Positions 15,935 to 22,811 of a stretch of DNA of 22,952 bases are shown piece after piece. Positions within the stretch are counted from its first letter, which is position 1. Each line of letters begins with the position of its first letter. The notes beneath the pieces are model-generated. The model was not told where the DNA came from. It did no database searches and saw only the letters and a list, made by a program, of their open reading frames with translations. This stretch comes from an uncultured Lactobacillus sp. (GTDB lineage Bacteria; Bacillota; Bacilli; Lactobacillales; Lactobacillaceae). Both the position numbers and the translations under genes were made by a program. The DNA is taken from NCBI RefSeq assembly GCF_902491705.1, contig NZ_CABUIW010000033.1, forward strand, positions 1-22,952, read 5' to 3'.

Positions 15935-16018
15935 GGGGGTTTTAAACAAGTGCACTTGCCATGTTCTCCTCCGCAGGGATAGATTAGTTTTTTTACAATT
16001 GAATAAATTCTTGGAGGA
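15935..16018 (+). promoter_or_regulatory. Permease 5' leader with palindrome and anti-Shine-Dalgarno
   Basis: Upstream of the permease start lies a perfect 12-bp palindrome CAAGTGCACTTG (15947-15958). It is followed by TCCTCC (15967-15972), which is exactly complementary to GGAGGA of the ribosome site (16013-16018). If transcription starts near the TATAAA at 15925-15930, both lie in the leader, and the TCCTCC could mask the ribosome site. Function is inference. Confidence 0.35.
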
Positions 16019-16027
16019 AAATATTTT

Positions 16028-17500
16028 ATGTCAGAAGAAATCGAAACCATTAATTTCGAGCCGGGCAAAAAGCATTACATGAAATGGCCGGTTATCGCTT
16101 TAATCGACTTCGTAACTATTATCAGTTTTGAAAACATCTTTTACCCATTTCAAAACCAAGGTTTATCTGTAGTTGTTTCTTGGATATTCCTTTTATTTGC
16201 TTACGTTATCCCTTACGCATTGATGTCTAGTCAAATGGGATTAACTTTCAAAGACCAAGCTGGTGGTCTTGCTTCTTGGGTTCGTCACTCATCTAACGAT
16301 ACTTTAGGTTACTGGACTTCATGGATGTACTGGGTACAAACTGTTCCTTACCTTGTTGACGTTTCCAACTCAGTTATTGTTTCATTCTCTTGGATTATTT
16401 TGGGTAATAACACCTTGGACAAGCACATGTCCACTTTTGCATTCGGTATTTTAACTTTCGTAATTATCTTGGTATTCATCTTAGTTGAAAATGCCATTAA
16501 GAACTCACTAGAACTTCTTTCCCTAATCGGTGGTGGTGCTATGTTCATCATGTCCATGCTGTTTGTTTTACTTGCAGTTTGGGCTGTAATGCACGGTCAC
16601 CATATTGCTACTCAACCATTCAACTTGAGTGCATTTAAACCATCATTTAGTTTGAGATACTTCTCAACTACTGGTTTGTTAATCTTCGCTATGTCAGGTG
16701 CTGAATTAGCTGCTCCTTATATTGTTCAAATGCGTGATCCAAAGCACGAATTTCCTAAGGCTATGTGGATGTTAGCTATCATGACTGGTTTCTTAACCAT
16801 CTTTGGTACTTTAGCATTAGCTATATTCTTTAACGCTCACCACATTCCACATGACTTCAAGATGAACGGTCCTTACTATGCTTTCCAACTTTTAGGTGAA
16901 AGTTTAGGCTGGGGCAAGGTATTAATGTACATCTTTGCTGTTGTTCAAGCTATCTTCATGATGGCTCAATTAGCTGTTTTACTTGATGCATCAAGTCGTG
17001 TATTTGCTGGTGACGTTGCTGATAAATACATGCCTAAATGGCTTACTGGTAAAAAGGACAAGACTGGTCGTCCAGTTCACTCATATACTTTGACTTGTGG
17101 CTTGGCATTATTCTTGCTTTTGCTTACCGGTACTTTACCAAACATCAATTCAATTTATAACTGGTTATTAAACATTAACGGTATTATTTCACCATACAAG
17201 ACCTGTTGGGTATTCTTCGCATTCGTAATGCTTCGTATGCACCAAGAAAAATTCCACTCAGATTACGTCTTCATTAAAAACAGAACTGGTGCCTTGATCA
17301 TGGGCTGGTGGTGCTTGATCTTCACCTTTATCTGTGCCACTTTAGGATTCATTCCTCAAGAAGCTGAAGCAACATTTGGTAGTGCCGCATTTAACCACCA
17401 ATTACTCATGAACATCATCACAGTTATCGTGCTCTTTGGTTTAGGTTTCTTATTGCCATGGCTTCGTAAACGCGAAGAAAAGCGCGAAATGAATATGTAA
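16028..17500 (+). CDS. Amino acid permease of the APC superfamily, possible ornithine/putrescine exchanger
   Basis: A 490-aa integral membrane transporter with about twelve hydrophobic segments and basic ends. Size and layout resemble the glutamate/GABA-antiporter-like branch of the APC superfamily. A typical APC feature is the conserved stretch around 225-245 (MSGAELAAPYIVQMRDP then KAMW). The ATG at 16028 has GGAGG ten bases upstream. The gene is divergent from the ornithine decarboxylase gene, so import of ornithine in exchange for putrescine, which together with decarboxylation would consume protons and build a proton motive force, is the natural guess. That substrate is inferred from position only; another amino acid is possible. 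A terminator follows. Confidence 0.85.
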   Translation: MSEEIETINFEPGKKHYMKWPVIALIDFVTIISFENIFYPFQNQGLSVVVSWIFLLFAYVIPYALMSSQMGLTFKDQAGGLASWVRHSSNDTLGYWTSWMYWVQTVPYLVDVSNSVIVSFSWIILGNNTLDKHMSTFAFGILTFVIILVFILVENAIKNSLELLSLIGGGAMFIMSMLFVLLAVWAVMHGHHIATQPFNLSAFKPSFSLRYFSTTGLLIFAMSGAELAAPYIVQMRDPKHEFPKAMWMLAIMTGFLTIFGTLALAIFFNAHHIPHDFKMNGPYYAFQLLGESLGWGKVLMYIFAVVQAIFMMAQLAVLLDASSRVFAGDVADKYMPKWLTGKKDKTGRPVHSYTLTCGLALFLLLLTGTLPNINSIYNWLLNINGIISPYKTCWVFFAFVMLRMHQEKFHSDYVFIKNRTGALIMGWWCLIFTFICATLGFIPQEAEATFGSAAFNHQLLMNIITVIVLFGLGFLLPWLRKREEKREMNM

Positions 17501-17522
17501 AATCATTTTATATACAACATAA

Positions 17523-17551
17523 AAAAGAGTCGGTTAAACCGGCTCTTTTTC
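17523..17551 (+). terminator. Terminator of the permease gene
   Basis: A 9- to 11-bp stem (17525-17533 with 17539-17547, one U-G pair on plus) is followed by TTTTT. The left arm is preceded by As, so it may also end the convergent minus-strand gene, whose stop codon lies within it. Confidence 0.85.
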
Positions 17552-18034
17552 GTTTACAAAATCAAATTGTTTCTGAAAGACACGACCGTTTCTTAAGTCA
17601 TATACTGACCCTAGAATTGGCGTGAGTGCAAATGCACGCAGCGCATCTAAATCTTCTGTTTTATCATCATAAATATGACGCAATTCTGGTTTAATTTCTA
17701 GAATTTCATCCAGATATGATGGACTAATTTCATCGACATATCCTTTAAGCGTAAAACCAACGCTGCTTGGTATATCTCTACCACGCAGAGCAGTAAGACA
17801 AACGCGGTTGTTACCCTTAATGTTGCGATAGAAATTCTTTTTATTCGTAGTTGCGAAGATTAAACGGTTGTCTTCTCTAAAATCTAAATCGACAATGCTT
17901 GTATGTGGCTCACCATTTTGGTCAACTGTACCAAAGATTACGGAGTGAAAACAAGCAATGATTAAGTCTAAAAAATCATCGTTAGTTAAATTGTTGTCTA
18001 AACTGGGAACATGTTGTCTCATAATTTTATCCAA
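17534..18034 (-). CDS. Pyridoxamine 5'-phosphate oxidase-like flavin-binding protein
   Basis: A 162- to 166-aa cytoplasmic protein with the split beta-barrel PNPOx-like fold: FGTVDQNGEPHTSIVDLDF (strands 1-2), LIFATTNKKNFYRNIKGNNRVCLTAL (FMN-contact region), and VGFTLKGYVDEIS. Such proteins bind FMN, F420 or heme, and most are not true PdxH. It is too short, and lacks the C-terminal motif, to be called pyridoxine oxidase. The start is uncertain: a TTG at 18034 or the in-frame ATG at 18022; ribosome sites are weak for both. It is divergent from pepV, with a cre-like site in between. Confidence 0.8.
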   Translation of the reverse strand: MDKIMRQHVPSLDNNLTNDDFLDLIIACFHSVIFGTVDQNGEPHTSIVDLDFREDNRLIFATTNKKNFYRNIKGNNRVCLTALRGRDIPSSVGFTLKGYVDEISPSYLDEILEIKPELRHIYDDKTEDLDALRAFALTPILGSVYDLRNGRVFQKQFDFVNEKEPV

Positions 18035-18081
18035 TCTATTTTTAACCTTACCTATATTTCTACGAATAATTATATATATAT

Positions 18082-18096
18082 TTGAAAACGATTACT
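18082..18096. promoter_or_regulatory. cre-like site (CcpA operator candidate)
   Basis: The 15 bases TTGAAAACGATTACT match the catabolite-response consensus WTGNAARCGNWWWCA at 14 of 15 positions by my reading. It lies next to a TATAAT-like element of the minus-strand gene and about 45 bases before the pepV promoter. CcpA binding is inferred, not shown. Confidence 0.4.
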
Positions 18097-18139
18097 ATTT
18101 TAATGCTCAGGAAAAACAATATTAATATTCCCTTAATCA

Positions 18140-18168
18140 TTGCCAAAAATGCTTTTTTTCGATAAAAT
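18140..18168 (+). promoter_or_regulatory. pepV promoter
   Basis: TTGCCA (18140-18145) and TAAAAT (18163-18168) are separated by 17 bases, about 33 bases upstream of the pepV start. Confidence 0.65.
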
Positions 18169-18201
18169 TAAACTAACTAAAAATAAGAAAAGAGGATGAA
18201 T

Positions 18202-19608
18202 ATGGACTTAGACTACAAGAAACTTGCTCAAGCAAAAAAGGATGATATCTTACGTGACTTAGACGAATTAATTGCTATTGATTCATCAGAAGATTTAAAC
18301 AATACTTCTAAGGAATACCCTGTTGGTCCTGGACCAGTTAAGGCAATGAAGAAGTTTTTATCTTTTGCTGAAAGAGATGGCTTTCATGTTAAGAATGTAG
18401 ATAACTACGCAGGACGCGTTGACTATGGTGATGGTGATAAGCGTCTTGGTGTTATCGGCCACATGGATGTTGTTCCTGCAGGTGACGGCTGGGTAACTGA
18501 TCCTTTCAAGATGCTTATTAAAGACGGCAAGATCATCGGCCGTGGTTCTGCCGATGATAAAGGCCCAGCTCTTGCAGCATATTATGGTATGCTTTTACTT
18601 AAAGAAGCAGGTTTTGAACCTAAGAAGAAGATCGATTTTATTGTAGGTACTAATGAAGAAACCAATTGGGTTGGTATTGATTACTACTTAAAGCATGAAC
18701 CAACTCCTGATCAAGTCTTCTCTCCTGATGCAGAATTCCCAATCATTAACGGTGAACAAGGAATTTACACTTTAGTACTTAAGTTTAAAGATGACGATCA
18801 AAAAGGCTCAGTAGTTCTTAAAAAGTTTGAAGCTGGTATTGCTGAAAACGTAACTCCACAAAAGGCTTACGCTACTATCCAAGCTGACAATCTTGCAGAA
18901 ATCAAGGCTAAATTTGATCAATTCTTAGCTGACAATAAGTTAGAAGGTCAATTCGACATTGACGACAATGTTGCTAAGATTGAATTAACTGGTCAAGGTG
19001 CCCACGCATCTGCTCCACAAGTTGGTCGCAACGCTGCAACTTTCTTAGGTTTATTCTTAGATCAATTTGATTTTGCAGGTCGCGACAAGAACTACATTCA
19101 CTTCTTAGCAGATGTTGAACATGAAGACTTCCAAGGTAAGAAATTAGGCGTCTTCCACCACGATGATTTAATGGGTGATTTGTCTTCTGCTCCTTCTATT
19201 TTTGAATATGACGAAGATGGGGATGCAGTTCTTAAGGATAATATCCGCTACCCACAAGGCACTGATCCAGACACAATGGTAAAGCAAGTTACAGAAAAAT
19301 TTGGTGACATTTTATCAGCAAGCTTCTCATCATTTGAAGAACCTCACTACGTACCAGGCGATGATCCATTAGTTCAAACTTTACTTAAGGTATATGAACG
19401 CCAAACTGGTAACAAGGGTCACGAAGTTGTTATCGGTGGTGGTACTTACGGCCGACTCTTTAAGCATGGTGTGGCATATGGTGCCCAACCTGAAGATGCA
19501 CCAATGGTAATGCACCAAGCAAACGAATATATGAAAGTTGATGACTTGATTAATTCAATTGCTATTTATGCTGAAGCAATTTATGAATTAACTAAAGACG
19601 AAGACTAA
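18202..19608 (+). CDS. pepV: Dipeptidase PepV (M20 metallopeptidase)
   Basis: A cytoplasmic two-zinc dipeptidase of the M20 family that releases amino acids from dipeptides during peptide use. I choose ATG 18202, which has AGAGG six bases upstream; the in-frame ATG at 18196 abuts that site. With this start the metal and catalytic residues fall at His87 (HMDVVP), Asp119 (GSADDKG), Glu153-Glu154 (NEET) and Asp177 (SPDAEFP), with a final His in MVMHQANEYM. These are the positions I recall for the Lactobacillus delbrueckii enzyme. A lid domain fills the middle third. Length is 468 aa, complete. It has its own promoter and terminator; a cre-like site upstream hints at carbon control. Confidence 0.96.
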   Translation: MDLDYKKLAQAKKDDILRDLDELIAIDSSEDLNNTSKEYPVGPGPVKAMKKFLSFAERDGFHVKNVDNYAGRVDYGDGDKRLGVIGHMDVVPAGDGWVTDPFKMLIKDGKIIGRGSADDKGPALAAYYGMLLLKEAGFEPKKKIDFIVGTNEETNWVGIDYYLKHEPTPDQVFSPDAEFPIINGEQGIYTLVLKFKDDDQKGSVVLKKFEAGIAENVTPQKAYATIQADNLAEIKAKFDQFLADNKLEGQFDIDDNVAKIELTGQGAHASAPQVGRNAATFLGLFLDQFDFAGRDKNYIHFLADVEHEDFQGKKLGVFHHDDLMGDLSSAPSIFEYDEDGDAVLKDNIRYPQGTDPDTMVKQVTEKFGDILSASFSSFEEPHYVPGDDPLVQTLLKVYERQTGNKGHEVVIGGGTYGRLFKHGVAYGAQPEDAPMVMHQANEYMKVDDLINSIAIYAEAIYELTKDED

Positions 19609-19633
19609 TTAGTCATAAAGATCTGACTTTATG

Positions 19634-19660
19634 AACCGAATCATTTTGATTCGGTTTTTT
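19634..19660 (+). terminator. pepV terminator
   Basis: A perfect 10-bp stem (AACCGAATCA with TGATTCGGTT, 3-nt loop) followed by a T-run, about 25 bases after the stop codon. Confidence 0.92.
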
Positions 19661-19670
19661 CTTTTTAAAA

Positions 19671-19705
19671 TAAAAAATGAGCAGAGTTCATTTGCTCTTC
19701 TGCTC
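19671..19705 (-). terminator. Terminator of the small membrane protein gene
   Basis: GAGCAGA (19679-19685) pairs with TCTGCTC (19699-19705), and the minus strand continues into TTTTTT. The right arm lies inside the coding end of the small membrane protein, so its stop codon (19688-19690) is in the loop. Confidence 0.7.
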
Positions 19706-19918
19706 ACTTTCGTAATATCTTCTTATAAAGATACTTACTGCAATAGCTGCTATAATTATGATCCACCTAAGGATTACGCTGATAACAGATTTATCACCTA
19801 TCAGCTCAAGTAAAGCTCTGATACACTCAAAATCACCAAAAATATATAGCCCACTATCAATTATTGCAAAAATACTAAAACAGATAACAAATATCTTTAA
19901 AAATTTTTGTTTCATCAT
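19688..19918 (-). CDS. Small two-helix membrane protein of unknown function
   Basis: A 76-aa protein with two hydrophobic segments (about 5-28 and 44-65), each followed by charged residues, and a basic C-terminus (RRYYESEQKSK). I recognise no family. The frame is supported by ATG 19918 (doubled ATG) with GGAGAAAAGG upstream, by a promoter at 19999-20026 and by a terminator at its end. A longer plus-strand open frame crosses the same region but lacks these signals. Function unknown; toxin-like small membrane proteins and immunity proteins have similar layouts, but nothing here decides it. Confidence 0.65.
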   Translation of the reverse strand: MMKQKFLKIFVICFSIFAIIDSGLYIFGDFECIRALLELIGDKSVISVILRWIIIIAAIAVSIFIRRYYESEQKSK

Positions 19919-19998
19919 TAATCAAAACCTTTTCTCCAAGAATTTTTTAGTAACTTTAGATGAGTTACAGATTCCTTTTATTATATTTTTATTAAAAC

Positions 19999-20026
19999 AG
20001 TATAATTTTGTTTTAAAAAATGTCAA
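19999..20026 (-). promoter_or_regulatory. Promoter of the small membrane protein gene
   Basis: Minus-strand TTGACA (-35, 20021-20026) and TATACT (-10, 19999-20004), 16 bases apart. It lies immediately after the crcB terminator and about 80 bases before the ATG at 19918. Confidence 0.7.
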
Positions 20027-20072
20027 TAAAAAAAGATCATTCAAATGCGATAGAATCACAAATGAATGATCT
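20027..20072 (-). terminator. Terminator of the crcB operon
   Basis: AGATCATTCA (20034-20043) pairs perfectly with TGAATGATCT (20063-20072), and the minus strand then runs into seven Ts. It is about 65 bases past the second crcB stop. The loop of about 19 bases is longer than usual. Confidence 0.8.
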
Positions 20073-20135
20073 ATAAACCAAGTTATTAATTTTTCAATGC
20101 TTTAACTTAATGACATTGCAAAATTTTTATCCAAA

Positions 20136-20510
20136 TTAAAATAATAAGCCTAAGTAATACCCAGCAAAAACTAAAATTAAACCGCCAAGATATGAAGCTA
20201 GTGCATAGAAAATAAGTCCGCGCCAGTTTCTGCTTTTATAAAGCTCGACTAGTTCTGTATTCATCGTTGAAAATGTCGTATCCCCGCCTAATACGCCGGT
20301 ACCAACTATGGCATAAACGAATACATTAGCCTTCATACCGAAAACTAAGCCCAAGATAAAAGCACCAGTCAAGTTAATGAACAACGTTGGAATAGGCAAA
20401 TTAGAGAATTTTTTGCCGATCCATTCCCAGTGTTTCTTACCATAATTAGTGATTGCATAACGAAGCATTGCGCCAAGGGATGCCCCTATTCCTGCTAAAA
20501 GTAAATTCAA
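20136..20510 (-). CDS. crcB: Fluoride channel/exporter subunit CrcB (second copy)
   Basis: A 124-aa Fluc-type fluoride channel subunit with four membrane helices. Family motifs seen: GASLGAMLRY (8-17), the helix-2 Asn in LFINLTGAFILGL, and the GGDTTFSTMNTE stretch with the TTFST sodium/fluoride-pore motif. It starts at TTG 20510, one base after the stop codon of the first crcB, with AGAAAGGAAG upstream. It therefore follows the first crcB in the same transcript under the fluoride riboswitch. The two copies differ in sequence, as expected where paired CrcB proteins form heterodimers with opposite topology. The basic loop after helix 1 (KKHWEWIGKK) is absent from the partner. Confidence 0.92.
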   Translation of the reverse strand: MNLLLAGIGASLGAMLRYAITNYGKKHWEWIGKKFSNLPIPTLFINLTGAFILGLVFGMKANVFVYAIVGTGVLGGDTTFSTMNTELVELYKSRNWRGLIFYALASYLGGLILVFAGYYLGLLF

Positions 20511-20511
20511 C

Positions 20512-20901
20512 TTAATCTTCCTTTCTCAATAATTGACCTGCATTTTTACCAACATACATGCCTATATACGCAAAAATGAATCCAAAAATAATTGAGCATA
20601 CAAAGTAAATTAAGGCAGTTAATGGCATATTTGCTTGAATATTTTTCAACACGTCTAAGTTAAAAGTAGAAAAAGTCGTAAAGGCACCAACAAAACCTGT
20701 ACCTAATCCTACAGTTAACCATTGATGCATAGTCTTAAATTCCATAAAGAAATATGTGAAAAATGCTAACAAAAAGCAACCAATGATATTTCCCCAAAAA
20801 GTACCATAAAAGCTAAAACTAGCATTTAAACTTGCACGTGCCATCCCTCCAAAAAAGGCAAAAAATGCGACACTAATATAATTACCAATTTTCGTAGACA
20901 A
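20512..20901 (-). CDS. crcB: Fluoride channel/exporter subunit CrcB (first copy)
   Basis: A 129-aa CrcB/Fluc subunit that lets fluoride leave the cytoplasm. Motifs: FFGGMARASL in helix 1, the GTFWGNIIGCFLLAFF helix with its conserved Asn, and GFVGAFTTFSTF with the TTFST pore signature. I place the start at TTG 20901, with GGGGGA seven bases upstream. An in-frame GTG at 20931 lies inside the riboswitch terminator and is rejected. It is the first gene of the two-gene fluoride operon. Both crcB genes use TTG starts, which may limit their translation. Confidence 0.93.
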   Translation of the reverse strand: MSTKIGNYISVAFFAFFGGMARASLNASFSFYGTFWGNIIGCFLLAFFTYFFMEFKTMHQWLTVGLGTGFVGAFTTFSTFNLDVLKNIQANMPLTALIYFVCSIIFGFIFAYIGMYVGKNAGQLLRKED

Positions 20902-20916
20902 ATTTAATTCCCCCAA

Positions 20917-20958
20917 ACAAAAAACGTCCACTCCACCCCTCAGGGTAAAGTAGACGTC
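20917..20958 (-). terminator. Expression-platform terminator of the fluoride riboswitch
   Basis: The minus-strand stem pairs the aptamer's 3' end (GACGTCTACT and ACCC) with GGGT and AGTGGACGTT, then a run of Ts (with one G) follows. Because the stem uses aptamer bases 20950-20958, fluoride-bound aptamer and terminator exclude each other: fluoride should switch the crcB genes on. Confidence 0.88.
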
Positions 20959-20997
20959 ATTAGATTTCTCGGTTAATGGTGAACGTCATCACCTATT
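20948..20997 (-). promoter_or_regulatory. Fluoride riboswitch (crcB RNA motif)
   Basis: On the minus strand the sequence reads ATAGGTGATGACGTTCACC, then TTAACCG, and then GACGTCTAC. This is the conserved core of the fluoride aptamer: a GGTGATG-x-GTTCACC hairpin, the invariant TAACCG, and a 3' strand closing the pseudoknotted helix. It stands directly upstream of two crcB genes with an overlapping terminator, which confirms the class. Confidence 0.95.
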
Positions 20998-21012
20998 CAG
21001 TTAACAAAGAAA

Positions 21013-21041
21013 ATAATACAACAAGCGTTAATTTCTATCAA
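21013..21041 (-). promoter_or_regulatory. Promoter of the riboswitch-crcB operon
   Basis: Minus-strand TTGATA (21036-21041) and TATTAT (21013-21018) are exactly 17 bases apart. This puts the transcript start about 10 bases before the aptamer. Confidence 0.7.
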
Positions 21042-21116
21042 GCTTTTTTCGGGTTGAACGTAGTGAAACCTAGATTTTTATAAATCTTGATTTAGTAACA
21101 ATATACTTGAAAATGA

Positions 21117-21122
21117 TATAAT
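21117..21122 (+). promoter_or_regulatory. Extended -10 promoter of the recombinase gene
   Basis: TATAAT preceded by TGA (extended -10 form) stands about 25 bases before the start codon at 21148. No good -35 is visible. Confidence 0.5.
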
Positions 21123-21147
21123 ATTTTCTAGAAAGGATGATTTTTAT

Positions 21148-21963
21148 ATGAGCTTTCCTTATGAAAAAGAATTCCGCACATACTGCAAACAAAAAAAGAA
21201 ATTAGCTGATTCAACTATCTCTTTAGCTGCTAAATCCATTACTACTTTTTGGAATTACTATGCAAGTAACGTTGGCGCTGACGCTAATGTTAACGACGTT
21301 AGAAGCGGCGATATTCGCAATTTTTTAGATTCACTTGAAACTCAGTTGCATTTTAAAAGCAACACGGTTAACAAATATCTGAGCCATATTAAAATGTATT
21401 TCGTCTTTTTAAGCGAGTATGGCTACATTATTACCTATCCTCTGTTAACTTTGCGAGGAAACAGATTTGATCGTAAGCAAAAATACATCATTAATTGGAT
21501 GCCTTATCTGCCTGAATTGATCAAAAACAAATATATTCATCCCGATACTGTTAAGATGATGGCAGCAATTGCAGCTGGTTTTAAACCAAAAGAAATTATC
21601 GTTTTGAGAACCAGTGAGTTACTTAAACATCTAGATAACGAAGAGCTTAAAAAATACATCACTAGCCATACTAATTATGAAAAAAACTCTGACCCTTACT
21701 TATTTGCTCGTAAAAACGGTGAGCCTTATGCTTCAGACTTTAATGTTAACCAAAGAATTGCACCAGACAGACAAATAATTGGAATGCCGCTGACCACACA
21801 TAAATTGCGCATGAGCTTTGTTTATTCGATTCTTTCTAATCATCAATTATCTGATAATGAAATATTGCATACTCTGCGAATCACTCTTAAATCACTTACT
21901 TACTATCGCAAAAATATGACTCTTTATGTTGAAACTGAAGATTTTACGTTAGATCAGAAATAA
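21148..21963 (+). CDS. Tyrosine recombinase-like protein with degenerate active site
   Basis: A 271-aa protein with the two-part layout of XerC/XerD-type recombinases: an N-terminal SAM-like DNA-binding domain (5-95) with the STISLAAKSITTFWNYY helix, and a C-terminal catalytic-fold domain (120-260). Of the catalytic set, His218 and Arg221 (THKLR) and a tyrosine at 252/253 remain. The first arginine, normally in a GLRxSE motif, is Lys146 (AGFKPKEI), and the late His/Trp is replaced by Arg244 (LRITLKSLTYY). The full-length frame, AAAGG ribosome site and extended -10 suggest it is expressed. It could be inactive as a recombinase but still bind DNA. There is no attachment site, excisionase or other phage gene nearby, so it is not clearly from a mobile element. 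Confidence 0.8.
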   Translation: MSFPYEKEFRTYCKQKKKLADSTISLAAKSITTFWNYYASNVGADANVNDVRSGDIRNFLDSLETQLHFKSNTVNKYLSHIKMYFVFLSEYGYIITYPLLTLRGNRFDRKQKYIINWMPYLPELIKNKYIHPDTVKMMAAIAAGFKPKEIIVLRTSELLKHLDNEELKKYITSHTNYEKNSDPYLFARKNGEPYASDFNVNQRIAPDRQIIGMPLTTHKLRMSFVYSILSNHQLSDNEILHTLRITLKSLTYYRKNMTLYVETEDFTLDQK

Positions 21964-22040
21964 TTTTTTCTCTTTTAATTACACTAGTATTTTTTATTTT
22001 CATAATCTAGAATATGAAAAAAGGGAGGAGAGATGAAATT

Positions 22041-22811
22041 ATGGATAACTTACCTACTAAACGTGTTTCAATGATTGAATTATTTTACGACTTAGTCTTC
22101 GCGTATATGATTTCTCAAGCGACAGAATTACTTCATCATTTAGAGCACGGTGTAGTCAGTCCACTATCTTTTATTATTTTTGCAGTAGTCGTTATTGTCT
22201 TTATTAATTCATGGATGTTCCAATCAGTCTTTACTAATCGTTATGGCGAATCATCATGGCAAGATATACTCTTTTATTTTCTTGATATGGGTATTCTCCT
22301 GTACATGTCTAACGCATTTTCAGAGACTGATTTTTACCATCTACAACGATTTTTCCTAGCAGCTGGATTATTGTCATTAACTCTAATGATTGAATATCTA
22401 ATTGTTTACTTTAAGAGTAATAATCAAAACGACAAGGCAATCGCTAGAACATTTGCACTAATTTTGTTATTAAGAACAGTAACACTCTTTATTGGTGGAT
22501 TTTTTGATAATCATATCGGTCGCTGGGTGGCATTCCTCGGAATTATTATCAGTTGGCTATTACCAGCAACCACTGGAAAGTATACTCGTCGGCACCCAAT
22601 TATCTTTTCTCACATACTGGAAAGATTAACATTATTGATAATCATTACCTTTGGAGAAACTATCATTGGGATTGCTGATTACTTTAAACCAGAAAATTTT
22701 GGTCTAGTATCAATCTTAATTTTTCTGATTGTAGCTACTTTGTACTTTAGCTACATTGTCGAATTTGATCATTTAATAAATGAAAAGCAAAGAAATGAAA
22801 CAGGAAATTGA
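22041..22811 (+). pseudogene. ltrA: LtrA family membrane protein, 3' end lost to an insertion sequence
   Basis: The N-terminal signature KRVSMIELFYDLVFAYMISQ type (about 7-26) and the downstream HILERLTLLIIITFGETIIG motif identify the low-temperature-requirement A family, polytopic proteins of unclear function. The start is ATG 22041 with GGGAGGAG ten bases upstream; an in-frame ATG at 22014 has no ribosome site. The frame is about 256 codons, whereas family members are generally 350 or more, and it ends shortly after the LGE-type motif, so the last membrane helices are missing. The stop TGA (22809-22811) coincides with the tip of an IS3-family element. The gene looks truncated by that insertion; the product may be unstable or non-functional. 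Confidence 0.85.

Noticed and set aside
19758..20069. Plus-strand open frame of 103 codons over the small membrane protein
   Set aside because: It has no ribosome site, runs through a terminator and a promoter of the other strand, and has low-complexity composition.
20902..20931. Longer first CrcB starting at GTG 20931
   Set aside because: That codon lies in the terminator stem of the fluoride riboswitch and has no ribosome site; TTG 20901 has GGGGGA upstream.
21148..21963. Reading the recombinase-like gene as the integrase of a prophage or genomic island
   Set aside because: No attachment repeats, tRNA, excisionase, repressor or phage genes are nearby; neighbours are ordinary chromosomal genes.
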